Below, piece by piece: positions 26,836 to 39,700 of a stretch of DNA of 64,000 nucleotides (positions are counted from its first letter, which is position 1; each line of letters starts with the position of its first letter). The stretch lies in the NCBI GenBank assembly GCA_947034885.2, contig OX344753.2:6944001-7008000 (forward strand), read 5' to 3'. The stretch comes from Thuidium tamariscinum. Lineage: Eukaryota; Streptophyta; Bryopsida; Hypnales; Thuidiaceae. Under the pieces are notes generated by a model. The model ran no database searches and was not told the DNA's origin. It was given only the letters and a program-made list of their open reading frames with translations. Made by a program: the position numbers and the translations under genes.

Positions 26836-29604
26836 AAACTTAAAAATTTCACCATGTGTGTATTTTATACTAACCAACATCATACAATTTCCATATCATT
26901 CTATAATTAGAATTTGATGGACATTGACAATGCATCCAAAGTTCAAATGGCAATAAAAAACTGAATTTTAGGAATTTTCTTAAGATTCGAATTGGAATAG
27001 AAACTAGAATAGACGAACTTCATTTTGTTAGTTGGACTCAAACTTTTAAAATATCATTTCCAAAGAGAAACTTCACATTTAAAGCAAGATTTAGCAACTT
27101 CCCAAAATACACTAAAATGGCCTATTCTTGTGATTTGTTTTTTTTACTAACTTCTCATTCACATGAAGACATGCATTAGCAAGACTACAAACTCCACTAG
27201 GTATCTTTAAAACCCTCCATGAAAGGTCAACAAGAAAAAAATGGATGAAAAAACAATTTCAATCTCTTTCCAAATGACCTTCTATTCATCCAAAAGCCAT
27301 GGAATGGCATTGCTAGCATTTAGGGGTTAACAAGTTCTCTTTCTACTTTGTCTTAAAATTTTGAAAAAATTTGAAAATTGAAAGAGTTAATGCAATTGCA
27401 AGCTCAATGTGTTGAAAATCAAAAAACACAACATGTTGTGTTTTCATTCATGTTTTTTTCTTTTGAAATCAATTTAAATTTTCAACTTTAATTACAAAAT
27501 TAACTTAGTCAATCTAACTTTGATTTTTTTATTAAAATTCTAGATTATTGCAATTTGTATTTTAATTTATATGATTTTGATTTCCCCATTTACCTTTGAA
27601 AAATCACAATAATTTCATTCTTCTATGAAATTCTTTGAAAACAAACAAACAATATATTTTCCTACTACTGAAAAAATATCAAAACTTTATACATCAAGTA
27701 AATAAAAGGATAAATTTGATTAAATAGCCAAATTTCACTTCAAGGTTTTTGTTGTGTTTGTTTTGGGTGTAGAAAATAATATAATTGATTAAGAAACTTT
27801 CATACTAATTTCATTGCTACTTGAACCTCTTGCAAAAATTCAAATATAGATTGTTTTTGCTATTTTTACTTATTTATTTTCAATTTTTGCAATATCAATT
27901 ACAATTTCTCACAAAAAAAATTCAAATTTTTAAGAGAGATATACAATTTATACTTTAAATTAATTAAAATAGTTGAACACAATCTATTAGGCTACATTGA
28001 GCTTTGACATTATGTTTGACCAATTGGCAATGGATCTAGTCTTTTAGGGATTAACCTTAAAGCACCTCAATGTCCAATTATTGGACAATGTAGAATTAAA
28101 AATGAGATTTCTATTTCATTTCAACTTGGAAAGATGCTTTATAAAGTTGTTGTCCTATCCAAAGGTGGGATTTGGTGTTACTAGACTACATATTTTTCCA
28201 AAATTACAAATGTGGAAGTATACCAAGTACTTGACCAACCCAAAATTGGATTGACTTTAGTTCAAATCTAGAATTGCAAATATGAGGTTATAGAATCACA
28301 GTATACAAAAATTCTAGAAAATCACCATGGTTCAAATCCATTTCAACAAAGTTTATTTAAAAAATGACAATATTTTGCTTGTAATTGAATTTTGAAGCAA
28401 TTTTGAATTTTTCCTTTCATAATTTATAAAAGAATATTGGTCATAGCATTGGTGAATCTAACTATATGGATAGAATCTAAAACTCAAACTCACTACAACT
28501 TTCATTTGCATTTCAATTCCAAAATATTCTTCCAAATAGTATATTATGATGATTTTTTGAAATGGAAATTCTAAAAATGAATCTAGACACTTAGGGATTA
28601 ATTAAGTGGGCATTTATAATGGATTTTAGAAGATGTCACTATAAAGTGCACGTGATTGTTGAAATAGATTCTATTTTTCAAAGTAGTAAAATTTGATTAT
28701 AAGTGTGTGATGTATAGCTAGTAAACATTGCTTTTGAATGACTATCATGTATTATTCACAAATCACAAATGCCTCAATTAATTGTGAATATAGAATTCAA
28801 ATTTCAATAAAAAAGAAACTTGTTAATATAAATTTTAAAGCACATATTTCTCTTGCTTGATTTAGGACACTGCATTTATACATTATGGAACTTCTTTCAA
28901 CAAATTGAGCACCCTCCTTATCTATTTTTGGACTTTCTTACTCTTTTCAAAGAGACATGTTGATTCATTATTGCTTGTCTATGACCACCAATAGCAACAG
29001 TTTTTATTTTTATTTTTATTGAAGTTTAAAAAATCATATCTAATTCATTCTAAGTCAAAAATTTACAATTGAAATTGTTGTTTGTTTCATTTCCAATTTG
29101 TTGTCTTAAAAAAAATCGAAAATTATTAGTTGGCCAATTTTTGCCATACATTTATTCTTTTCTTTAAATGTGCCATTTGAGCCTTCTACCTTAGTTCTCA
29201 AAGAGTAATGAATTCTAGCAAAAAAACAAAAAAACAAAAACCCACAAAACTAGAAGGCCTAAATTATATAGGATATTTTAATTAAATAATTGAATTTTTT
29301 AAGAAACAGCTCTTAATGTTAGAATGAATCCAAATTTAGAATTTACAAAGATTTAGAATCTAATGTGGCTTGGAACCTACCATATCAAATAAAATTATTT
29401 ATATAATTTTATAAAAAATTAAAGATTTTAATTTTTTTTAAATTATGTTATATTATATAATTATATAACATTCTAGCCTATAATGTACATGGCTGTACAT
29501 CCACAACTTTGAAATGGCCCTCTTATAGGCTTCCTTTTTCTTCTAATGATTCATGAAGGTTGGAAGTTCTTCTTAGTATTGTCTAATGTAGTTTAAATGA
29601 ATTA

Positions 29605-29775
29605 GTTTGTTTGATAGTTTTGTTTGATAAAGTGGAATCTTTGGAACAATGTGTCTCCTAGTCAATTTTTTCTTACTATCACAAAATATTTTATGGAGGA
29701 GAGGTGCATGGACTTTGTTTTGTGGTGTTTGGAAATATAATATGAAAATGATTGATTTTTGAGTTATTTTTGGAT
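29605..29775 (+). repeat. Dispersed repeat, decayed copy (partner at 25298)
   Basis: Shares order and spacing of landmarks with 25298-25470 (GTTTGTTTGAT, GGAGAGGTGCATGG, GTGGTGTTTGG). Most differences replace C by T or G by A. Confidence 0.45.
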
Positions 29776-31117
29776 CTTAAGCCCTAAATGTCAAGGCAAA
29801 CATTTCTTAAACAATGAATGATAAAGAATTCTCTTGTATAGGACAAAAGTGCAACTATTCATTCTCATAATTTGAGATGGAAAGGACAGATCTTCTACAA
29901 TACTTTGACTTCTAATGAGTGTTTTAGGTTTTTTTATACTAAACAATTTCCATGGTATCAAAATGGAGGATTTTTACAATCAATAATTAGTCTTCTAAGG
30001 GTTAAAGTATCCTAAATTATGAATCTTTGGTTTGTGTGTCTACTCATTGCATTCTTTGTATTGTTAGAAAGTTCTTTTGTCCCATGACTCTAAATCACCC
30101 CTCTAATTTATCATAGGCACCATTTTTGAACATTCAAGCAAACATTTGTGTAATACTTTTTTATTAAATTATAAATAAATTATTATTAAAATAAATTGAA
30201 AAAACACATGACTAAATCATGATGAAATCTAGCAAGAATATAACGCTATACTAGTACTCTCAAAATCAAATTATAAATGACAAGGGCTTTCTATCTTGTG
30301 TATTACTAAGTTTGTGATTGATTGGAAAGTTAACCTTATAAGGACATAATTGTGGATCTAAAAGGTTTGATGAACATTAATTTTGTTAAGTTTGCAGCAT
30401 TCCAAAAAACAAAAATTGTGACATTAGCATATCTTCACAAAGGTTTTATTTTAGGCCACAGACTAGAATAATTATAGATTTGGAGTTTAAATCATATGTC
30501 TTAAAGTGCACCAAAGTAATGGAATATTGCCAAATTAACAAAAATAATGTTGATAGAAGACTTCATGATTAAATGTAGAAACAAAGAATGAATCTATTGG
30601 TCCAATAATTTGAGTATTTTAGTGCATGCCTTAGTCATAGGAGGCCATGTCTTTTCTAAGGTTACCTTTGGCAAGGTAAGATCCATCGCCACAACATTAT
30701 TATTAGATTCGTTTCTAGATGAGTCATCTATTGGATACATTTTGTCTTCTTTAGTTTATTAGTGCTAATATGATAGTGTAAACATATGATCCACTCTCAT
30801 TACATTAACATTAATCAATGCTACTAGCCTAACTTTGCACCGTTCAAGTGTATCCCCTCAATTGAATCCCCTCTTGTAAACAATAAAAAAATTATTGCAA
30901 GACTTCTCAAGAGAAAAAAGGGATTGAATCTTGGCAATCAACTTGTATCATCACACCCATAAAAAATACATGCTTAGTCAATAATATGGAATATACATGC
31001 AACAAATCCAAAATGAAGAAGTTAAGCTTATACCTCAACTTCTAGAATCTTCAAAAAAATTATATCCAAAGTTATCTATTGCTAGCTCCACTTCAATAAT
31101 CCAATGCTTTGTCATGA

Positions 31118-32639
31118 TCAACTTAGGTTGTATAGTGGGGTCCCAATCAAAATGGCATTTTGGGATCCATAGTGAAAACAATTTCAGCTTTGCCAACTTT
31201 GACAACCTCCTGAGAGCTCAAAAATTGATATTTTACTATAAATTTTTCTTTTAAAAAATAATTTGTAAGTTAATAACATGCATGCCAAATTACAAGGCCA
31301 AAAGATTTACAGAAAAGAGATATTCAAAATCTACCAACATGTGTATGGTCGTGAAACATTTCACTACTTTCAACTTTGACACCCTCCCAAGGATTGAGTT
31401 TCTTTTTTTTTGCCATGAAATTTTTGGCATGAAGTAACCTCTATGTTTTTAATATGTATGAAAAATTTCAAGTTTAGAAAAAGATATTTGAAATCTCCCA
31501 ACATGTGTAGTTTTGAGAAAATTTTCACAATTGCTAACTTTGACACCCTCCCAAAGGCTGAAAAATTAGTTTCTTATCATGAATTTTTTTTGTGAAGTCA
31601 CCTCTATTTTGATAACATGTGTTCGAAATTTCAAGTTCAAATGAATTACCAAAAAAAGATATTCAAAATCTCTCAACATATGTAGTTGTGAGGATGAGTT
31701 TTTAAGCCCTTAGTACAGTGTTATTTTGTGGAGCAAAGTTTGATACGGATGCTAGGGGAGGACACTTCCCGTTTTTTAATAACCTATGTACAGCAGAATA
31801 TAGGGTACATTTAAATAATCTTAGGTAAAATTTATAAGAAATTTACATATAAAATAGGGGACATTAAAAAGGCAAAGTGTTTTAAAAATAAAATAGGGAT
31901 GATAATATGGCTGATTTTTCCGCTTTATGGTAAAATAGGAGCTCTTTTAATGTTGCCAAGTAATGATTACAAGTAATTGATAGCTCCCCTAAAAATACCC
32001 CACCGCCGCACATGGGTCCCCAAATATACAAGAAGTGTCCTCCCCGGGTACAGATGTAAAAACTCAACCTTACAACTACACATATTGGGAGATTTTGAAT
32101 ATCTTTTTCTAGGTAAGTCTTTTGAACTTGAAATTTGGAATATACATTATCAACACAAAGATGATCTTATGGAAAAAAATTCATGTCAAATAGAAAAAAT
32201 TTTAGCCCTTGGGAGGGTGTCAAAGTTAGCAAATGTGAATTTTTTTTTATCAAAACTACATATGTTGGGAGATTTCAAATATCTTTTCTTATATTAGTAT
32301 TTTGAACTTGAAATTTTTTATGCATATTAAGAACATAGATTTTATTTCATACCAAAAAAGAAACTCAATCCTTGGGAGGGTGTCAAAGTTGAAAGTAGTG
32401 AAATGTTTCTCACCACTACACATGTTGATAGATCTTGAATATCTTTTCTTGTGTAAATCTTTTGGCCTTGAAATTTATTTTGCATGTTATTAACTTATAG
32501 ATGATGTTGTTAAAATTTTTCTATAGTAAAATATCACTTTTTGAGCTCTCTGGAGGCTATCAAAATTGGTAGAGTTGAAATTGTTTTCACTATGAATCCC
32601 AAAATGCCATTTTGATTGGGACCCATTGTACAAGTTGAG
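31118..32639. repeat. Large inverted repeat (1.5 kb) with internally tandem arms
   Basis: The outer arm ends are inverted copies: GGGGTCCCAATCAAAATGGC (31137) against GCCATTTTGATTGGGACCCA (32607). The inner arm ends also match: GGGGAGGACACTTCC (31755-31769) against GAAGTGTCCTCCCC (32032-32045). Each arm of about 610-650 bp is made of three to four diverged direct units of about 165-180 bp, marked by AACTTTGACACCCTCCCAA and CAACATGTGTAG. The central spacer is about 260 bp. No protein is encoded. A foldback transposon or a hairpin-RNA source are the two main possibilities. Confidence 0.85.
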
Positions 32640-35160
32640 ATGCTCTATGTCTAAGATATTCTTTGGTGTGACAATTGGTCAATTATCAATGCTAATTAAG
32701 ATAAAACAAACTCCATAAAACTTCACTCATTGTCATCGTAAAGAAAGAGTTTTGTAGACAATACCTAAAATGTGAGTTTCAAATCATATTTTGTGAGATG
32801 TCACATGCTAAGTAGTGAACAACTACAAAAGTATGAATTTGATGTGATATTGTAGAAGAGATGTGTGGCTAATTTGGAGAACAAGTAGATGTCACTATAG
32901 ACAAACATATTCTCATTGATGTTTAGAAAAACAAGTACATGTTCTTTTGTGACATCACAAAAAAGATAGATTGCTATGTCAACAAGAAGTTCATTTTGAT
33001 TATGGATATATTAGTAAAAATTACTATAGTCTATAGTAAAATGATGACCATATGTGAAAAATTTAGGGAAAAGGCAACCACATGGCATGCCTTGCAAAAA
33101 AAGGGAAATGGATGGATGTATAGCATGAATGAAAAGAGATGATCTTTATACAAGTGAAGTGGTAGGAAGAGAAACAATCCATGTGGAATATGTAAAGCAA
33201 CAATTGTATTCAGTAAGAAATGTCAAAACAACATTTAGATGTCAAAAACAATGTTCACATGTATAATGATCAAATTGACATATTCTAGTTATCCCATATC
33301 TTTTGTCTCACCATGGGTATAGAATGGATATAAATATAATCTCTCTACTCTTCATTTTTACAAATTTTGAATGAATTAATTCCTTCATTTTGCCATCAAA
33401 AATTCTCTTGATGGTAGATGGTAAGTTTTCACCAATTTCTATTGAATTCACCAATTTTTTTTGTTTATTTTATTTTATTTCATAATTTACTTTAAATATT
33501 TTTTTGTTGATCTAGCCTTATGGATAGGATATGTACCAATTGATGTTTCAAAAAATGTCTAATTTCATGTCTCAAAAAACACCATTAAAATTTTCAAACC
33601 ACACAAAAGTATATTGACAAAGCTACATTAGTATAATTCAAAAATCTACATTAACATAATTTGAGGGTCCATGTCACTTTTTTTCCAAATCCCCATCACA
33701 ACCCTAGTCAAAATGATGTTGGATGAAAAATTGTCCCATGTGGTAGTGTCCGTTCCAAAAAAAGCTTACAGGGTGCTTAAGACCCTTTTATAAGTAGCTC
33801 TTTGCAAAACTTACAAGCCCTTGTTTCATTGGACGTTAAAAAAGACAACCTAAATTGATATGTATCACATAAAATTTTGGGATGTTTTTGCTCATCGATT
33901 GTGACGGATTTTAGGTGACATCAACATTGATCCAAATCCTATCAAATGTTTTTTTCATGTTTTCCACACGTCTACAAAAACCTGGATATCTTGTAGTGTT
34001 TCTTTTGTTGAGTGCAAGCTTCTTCTCCCTCAAGGTCTCTTCAATCATCCCGAGCCTATTCTTGGTTGTTATTTTGCTTTCTCCACAATCATAGCTTTGT
34101 TTTTTGAAGCTCCTATCCACCCATCTAAGCTTACCTTATACTACTATTGCAGTATTTTTTGTTATGCCACTTTTTTCTCCATGTTTTTCTACCCTGTAGT
34201 TGCCTCAAATTCAAATTCCTTCTTGTGTGCATAGTGCCAACATTAAGGTATGAGGGTGAATGTTTTTAGATTGTAAGCTCATGTGGATGTGAAGGTTGCT
34301 CATAGCGCATTGTTGTACTTTTGTTCTTATTGTTTGGAGTCCAAGCACTAAAATTTGTAGTATAATGGCAACCAAGCATATTGAAGAAGGATCTACTAGC
34401 ATTGTGCAATGCTAATGAGGTTTCAATCTCAAATTTGACAGTGCTCTTTGAGTCTCTTGTTTTGGTTCTTAATGTTGCTTCCTATTCTTTCATTGCTTTT
34501 ATTATAAATTTCCTTTTTACTTGAGTTTGGGATTGTATATAGTTGTTAGGTTTGTGGATATGGTTGTAAATGATTATCACTATAGTCATGCTTCATGACT
34601 AAAAATGGCAAAGTTTCTACGTTGTCAAAGAATTGTGTAGGTGTTGGAATTAACCTCCTAGATATTTTTGTGATTAGAATTTTTTACTATTGGTAACAAT
34701 TTTAATTTTAATTTTATTTCTTGAGTTCTAGAGTTTTAAGTGTATTGGTTCAAATTACTTAGAGCACATTTTTTTGCATTTATAGTCTTGTTGGAATCAT
34801 ATTCTTGAGTTTAAAGTACAATACTTTAATTTTATTTACCAAATTACAAACAAACAAATCAATCATCTTCTCAAATTCTAATATGAATAATACAAAGGCA
34901 TTACAAAAAACATTTTTTTGGCCTATATAATATCCTTTAAAACTTTGCCTACTATGCAACTTAAACCAAATCAACATATAACTACACACATCTTTAAAAA
35001 ATCATAATATATAATTTATTGAAGTCATATATTGTAATGACTTCTTTTTACAAGATTCTTTTTTTTAGATCAACAAATACCAATTACTCTTTTAGGACAT
35101 TACAACTTGACGTTGGGATGGAACACTACTACTAATGATTACAACTAGCATACTTGCCAT
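32640..35160. other. AT-rich intergenic DNA
   Basis: No gene or bounded repeat is supported. Open frames near 33911-34120 and 34780-34989 have no recognisable motif. Confidence 0.5.
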
Positions 35161-35454
35161 CATTAGAGGGGATTTGAGGGGTCAAAAGGGCTGTTTTGGG
35201 ACTGTTCTCCAAACTGGTCTGGGAACTGTTGGCTGTTGTCAGGCCAACATTTCCCAAAATTAAAAAATTAAAACAATTAAGGGGTCCTGAAATATGAAAA
35301 AAATCCCCTCCAATTAATTTTTTCAATTTTTTTTAATGATGTGGCACTCTTTCAACCACGTAGGATTCTTGCAAAATTGCATTCCCACGGTAGATTACAC
35401 AATTTCGGGCTATGGGAACTTGTAGTCTCCTAAAAGCCCAAATCTCCTCTAATG
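35161..35454 (-). mobile_element. TIR element, family M, copy 2
   Basis: Ends are CATTAGAGGGGATTTGAGGG on the left and, read inward from the right, CATTAGAGGAGATTTGGGC. Inverted relative to the other copies: the GTTCCC-containing side is on the minus strand. Internal text such as ACAGTTCCCAGACCAG and AAAACAGCCC matches the copy at 52027. Length is about 294 bp and there is no coding capacity. Confidence 0.75.
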
Positions 35455-36798
35455 TATCCATATTTTGTCCATTTCCAAACCGTAAGGTGGATTCCAAATT
35501 CCCAAAACAAACGTAAAAACTACAATAAACAAGATGCCATCGAATATGCAACATACATTCTTCTTTACAAAAGAAACTAAAAAATAACTAGCCTCTTCCA
35601 ACTAATTTTTACTCCTCATAAATGCCTACTTTATTATTTTCATCATCATCATCTTCATCATTTTCATCATTAACGCTTTCCTACATGTAGATAATAAGTT
35701 ATAGAGTCTCATTTCTCTCAAGATCTAAGTTGTAGATGAATACACTTTGAATTTAAAGTAGGAGGTTCTACAAGTGCTCAAGCTCTAAAATTACCCACCT
35801 CCTTAAATTTACACTATTTGTACATATTAATTTTCCATACCTTCGGAAATGTATGAGCAATATACATTTTAGGAGGTGGGTGATTTCAGAGCCCTACACT
35901 ATTTAATTTCATAACTAATTCCATAGAGCCCCAAAATATGGAACAATTTGGGTTAGATGCCAATTTCACTTGTCTACCAAGTAAAATTCACTCAAAAATA
36001 TTTCAAGATGCCCCCCCCCGCCAAAAAATAAAATAAAATAAATTCAACTCCAACCCTTAACCCTAAAGTGCTCCGACGTCCATATTCTGGACGATGAACA
36101 AAGGGCTTCAAGGCATTGTTTCATCCAATTAATTTCACATTTATCAAATGTAACACTTGAATCTAGAAAAGAAAACCTTCCTTAATGACCAAATTCATTA
36201 AATTCTGGTAAATGATATATCTGTACAAAGCCATAAGCGAAAATGTGCAAAAATTCTAAAAAGGATTGAGACGTTCCAGGGTTAAATGGTCGATTTTAGG
36301 ACCTTCATACAGCAGGAGTTATTTTCTCTCCACGTTACACGTTAGTCAAAACAGAAGCGCTCACGATTTTCCGTTTTGATCTCAATCAACATTCATCCAT
36401 CATCCATCCACCCAGTGCGACGTCCAACGGAACGCTGGCCATCGACGCGCCAGCCAATAAAAACCATCCTCCGTCAACGACGTCGAACGTAAAATCACTT
36501 GTCGTCTCGATCTCGTCGACCGACACCTGCCCTAGCCCTTCCCCTTCGAGACTCCGAAAGCCTGCAGCCCTTGCAGGAAGCTCCTCCTCTGCCGGAGAAT
36601 GAGCTCTCTACGAACACATTCCAGTACATTACAAATGCAAGTGCCGAATCAATCGCAAATTCTCGCAGATATGACTCAAATCCTCCCAAGATTTCGACTT
36701 GGCAAGTGAGATTTTGTCTTGTAAGTAAGATTTCGGCTTTGCTAGCGAGATTTCGAGTTTGCGAATGAGGTTTTGATCAGTGGCAGGATGCGCGGGCC
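35455..36798. promoter_or_regulatory. Intergenic DNA leading into the EDEM promoter and 5' leader
   Basis: AT-rich until about 36290, then rising GC content towards the mannosidase start codon, consistent with a promoter and leader at about 36300-36798. A 20-bp tandem repeat lies at 36689-36779. A diverged repeat (36056-36125) is shared with 28050-28115, and a C-run is present at 36012-36020. No further motif can be assigned safely. Confidence 0.45.
36689..36779 (+). repeat. 20-bp tandem repeat just upstream of the EDEM start codon
   Basis: About four and a half units follow AGATTTCG.(C/G)TTTG..A.G with a period of 19-20 bp (AGATTTCGACTTGGCAAGTG, AGATTTTGTCTTGTAAGTA, AGATTTCGGCTTTGCTAGCG, AGATTTCGAGTTTGCGAATG). 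The last unit ends about 20 bp before the ATG, so the repeat probably lies in the 5' UTR. Confidence 0.8.
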
Positions 36799-39700
36799 AT
36801 GTCGCAGCCTGCGGAGAGGAAGAGTAGTAGTAGTGTTCTGAAGAGATGGCGTGAGCGGTGTTGGTTTTTAGATTCTGCTGCGGATGGTGCAGCCGCATCG
36901 TCTTCGTCTTCGTCGTCGTCGTTGTGGGTGAGACTGATGGTGGTGTTCGTGGAGAATCGTCGCCGGGGCTTGTCGCTGGTGGCATGGCTGCTACTGCTTC
37001 TGGCCTTCTGGCTCGTGTGCTCCGCGAGCGTGCCCCCACCATTGGTCGTCCCGCCCCCCTCCGCAGCTGCTCCCGTGACCGCTCGCGAGGCCGCCGATCT
37101 CCGCGATGAGGTGCGTGGTGCTCAGCCAGGGTTTGGTTTCTGCTTTTTCTTCCAATTTCCTGCGGTTTTGCAGTTTTTGTGGGTGGATGAAATTTTGTGA
37201 ATGCGAATGGGCACTAGTTATAATTTCTTCTTTCGTCTTCATGTCTTTTTCTGGATTGATGTAATTGACTGCGGGGTATAGGATCCTCTATCTATTTGAC
37301 CTAGCGAGCTTCCATAGGGCGCAAGAGGCAGAGACTCTGTTCATGATGGACAAATCTCTTGCTGACAATATTGATTTTCATTCAAACTGGTTGTCGAATT
37401 TTTTAGGGCAATCGAGCTGCGACTTGAATTCTAAATTTCAGGCATGGCAACGATGTGAGAGTATGATCGTTCCGTGAATTAGCAGAAGTCGATTTTACGG
37501 CTTGCGGAAAATAATGAGTCAAATGTATGCATTTCAAATTGGTCTTCGGATTTGCACCTTAATATGTAATGTCTCAAAAATAATTGTGACTTTTTATCTA
37601 CTTCTCTGGAGCTTACCAGCACCTTGGAGATGTGGAATTAAATCAATTGTGTGCTCCGTAAGTTACCTCTGGGATTACTTCGGAGTGAGCGATGTTCCAA
37701 TTAATTAACTTCAAATTTGAAGTCCACGATCCCTTTAAAGACTTGCAAATTTGCTGAAGTCTAATATTTATGCGGAGCTCTACAATTTTGGTTTTATTAG
37801 AGGACATTTTGGATTTTCTGAAAGTTCAGATCTGAATGAACTCTTTTTCAATTACATTACTGTTTGGTTCGGATTATGTGCAAGAGAAGTGAATTCTTAT
37901 TATTCCTTGAGAAGATTTGGTGTTTGAGAGGGTTTAAAGCTCAAAGTTCTTTAAAATGGCTTAATATTTTCTTGTCACAGCTGGGTTTCTGCATCTTTTG
38001 CGAGAAGACTGTACGAAGTTTGCACGGATGTGTGTCTCGCATTGCGAAGGCCGAAGAGCAGTTCGTTGTGTCTAGTTTGTGTTTTCCTGCATCTAATGGT
38101 GAAAAGGTTGCTGTTATGCAGGTCAAGGACATGTTTTACCATGGATTTGATAATTACATGGAGTATGCATTTCCTCTGGATGAACTGAGGCCCATGAGCT
38201 GCACCGGTGAAGACTCTCTCGGCGGCTATTCTCTGACTCTTGTAAGCTCACTCACTGGCTGGTTACTGAAGGTGAAAGATTTGCTTAGTCAGGATGGCGG
38301 CACATCGAAGTTTCTGTAATAAAATCATCTAAGCTGTCATGGATTTTACATGATATAGAATAAACTCCTATACGTTCTGTATAATTGTAGAAACAGTCGT
38401 AGGTTGAAACTAACGCGATTTGGTCCTGTATTTGTTTTGTCTGTCAGGTTGATTCCTTGGACATGCTTGCATTATTGGGCGACCGTACACGATTTAGCAA
38501 AGGAGTCAGCTGGCTTGGGAAAAACTTGCACTTCAACAAGGTATTTGGAACTGTAACCCCTGTTTTCTGGTGGAGCTGCGTTGGTAGAGTGTAATCTTAT
38601 TGCAGCACTGTTTTATGTTCTTTGTTTCCTTAACATTTGGTGGTCATTTTGCAGAACAAAACAGTATCCGTTTTCGAGACAACCATTCGTGTGCTTGGTG
38701 GTCTCCTGTCTGCCCATTTGATTGCCTCAGATGCCTCAACGGTACGAAGTTCTTTTCTTTTATCCCTCCCGCTAGGGAAATTGCTATTTTGTGAAACTCA
38801 GCATGCTTGTAGGGCAGTGAAAAATTAAACGGCAACTTACCACGTGTACCGCCAAGTTGACGTTTGCTATTATTTCAGGGTATGCAAGTAGATCGTTACG
38901 ACAATGAGTTATTGCATTTGGCGGAGGATCTAGGGCGACGAATGCTACCTGCATTTGACACACCTACAGGTACTGATGTCATCGGCGCGTAGATTTAATT
39001 TGGCACTAAAAATGTTCTTGTTTTGTGACGATTTCGTAGTATACACATCTTAATACTGTTACGATTATCTCAATCATTTGGGCCTTCATGTGGTTGGATT
39101 AGGTATTCCGTTTGGATCAGTCAATCTGGCGCTCGGTGTCAGCGATGATGAGAGTCAGGCAAGGCGAGCCTCTCCTTGAGCTACACTCCTTAGTCTAGGG
39201 TGTGCCTCTTAATCCCTTGTTTTCTAATAGCAAATTAAGAAATAACATTATTCAACCATCTCTCTGTTTTTCGTTGCTGTAGAAGCAATTGTTGTGAATT
39301 TGGTTATATGCTTATATTTCTGAAGGATTGTCTTTGACCTTTATAGTTCTCTAAGGTATCTATATTCTTATGTTAGGTCTCCCTTATGTGCCTACCAATG
39401 AAGATGAGTTACAGTATTGCTGAAAGCTATATAGGAGAGTCTTGCAGCCCTTCTCAGCTGACATACAGCTTGTGACGGTGTGCAGGTGTCCTCAACAGCC
39501 GGTGGCGGAACTTTGACTCTGGAATTCGGTGTTCTCAGTCGCCTTACAGGAGACCCTGGTAACAAGCTGCTCATTTTTTAATGGTTTGAGTATCCCATAG
39601 AAATTGGTTTGTTGCATGTTGATTGTTTGCAACGTATTGTCTCAAATTTCAATTTATTTCATTTTCATGATTTTTGTAATAGCTTGCAGTGTATATCTAT

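Larger units (their letters stand above)
24961..31117. other. Intergenic DNA, mostly AT-rich and CpG-poor, with decayed repeats
   Basis: No gene is supported. The first 600 bases are mixed in composition; the rest is AT-rich. Recognisable diverged repeats are 25298-25470 (partner 29605-29775), 26595-26835 (partner 48439-48720) and 28050-28115 (partner 36056-36125). In the AT-rich copies many C and G positions of the partner appear as T and A. Confidence 0.55.

Noticed and set aside
36454..36472. ER-stress element upstream of EDEM
   Set aside because: CCAAT is followed nine bases later by CCTCC rather than CCACG, so the match is too weak to call.
36858..37109. Alternative frames overlapping EDEM exon 1
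   Set aside because: Open because of high GC content; the frame from 36799 continues into the conserved GH47 exons.
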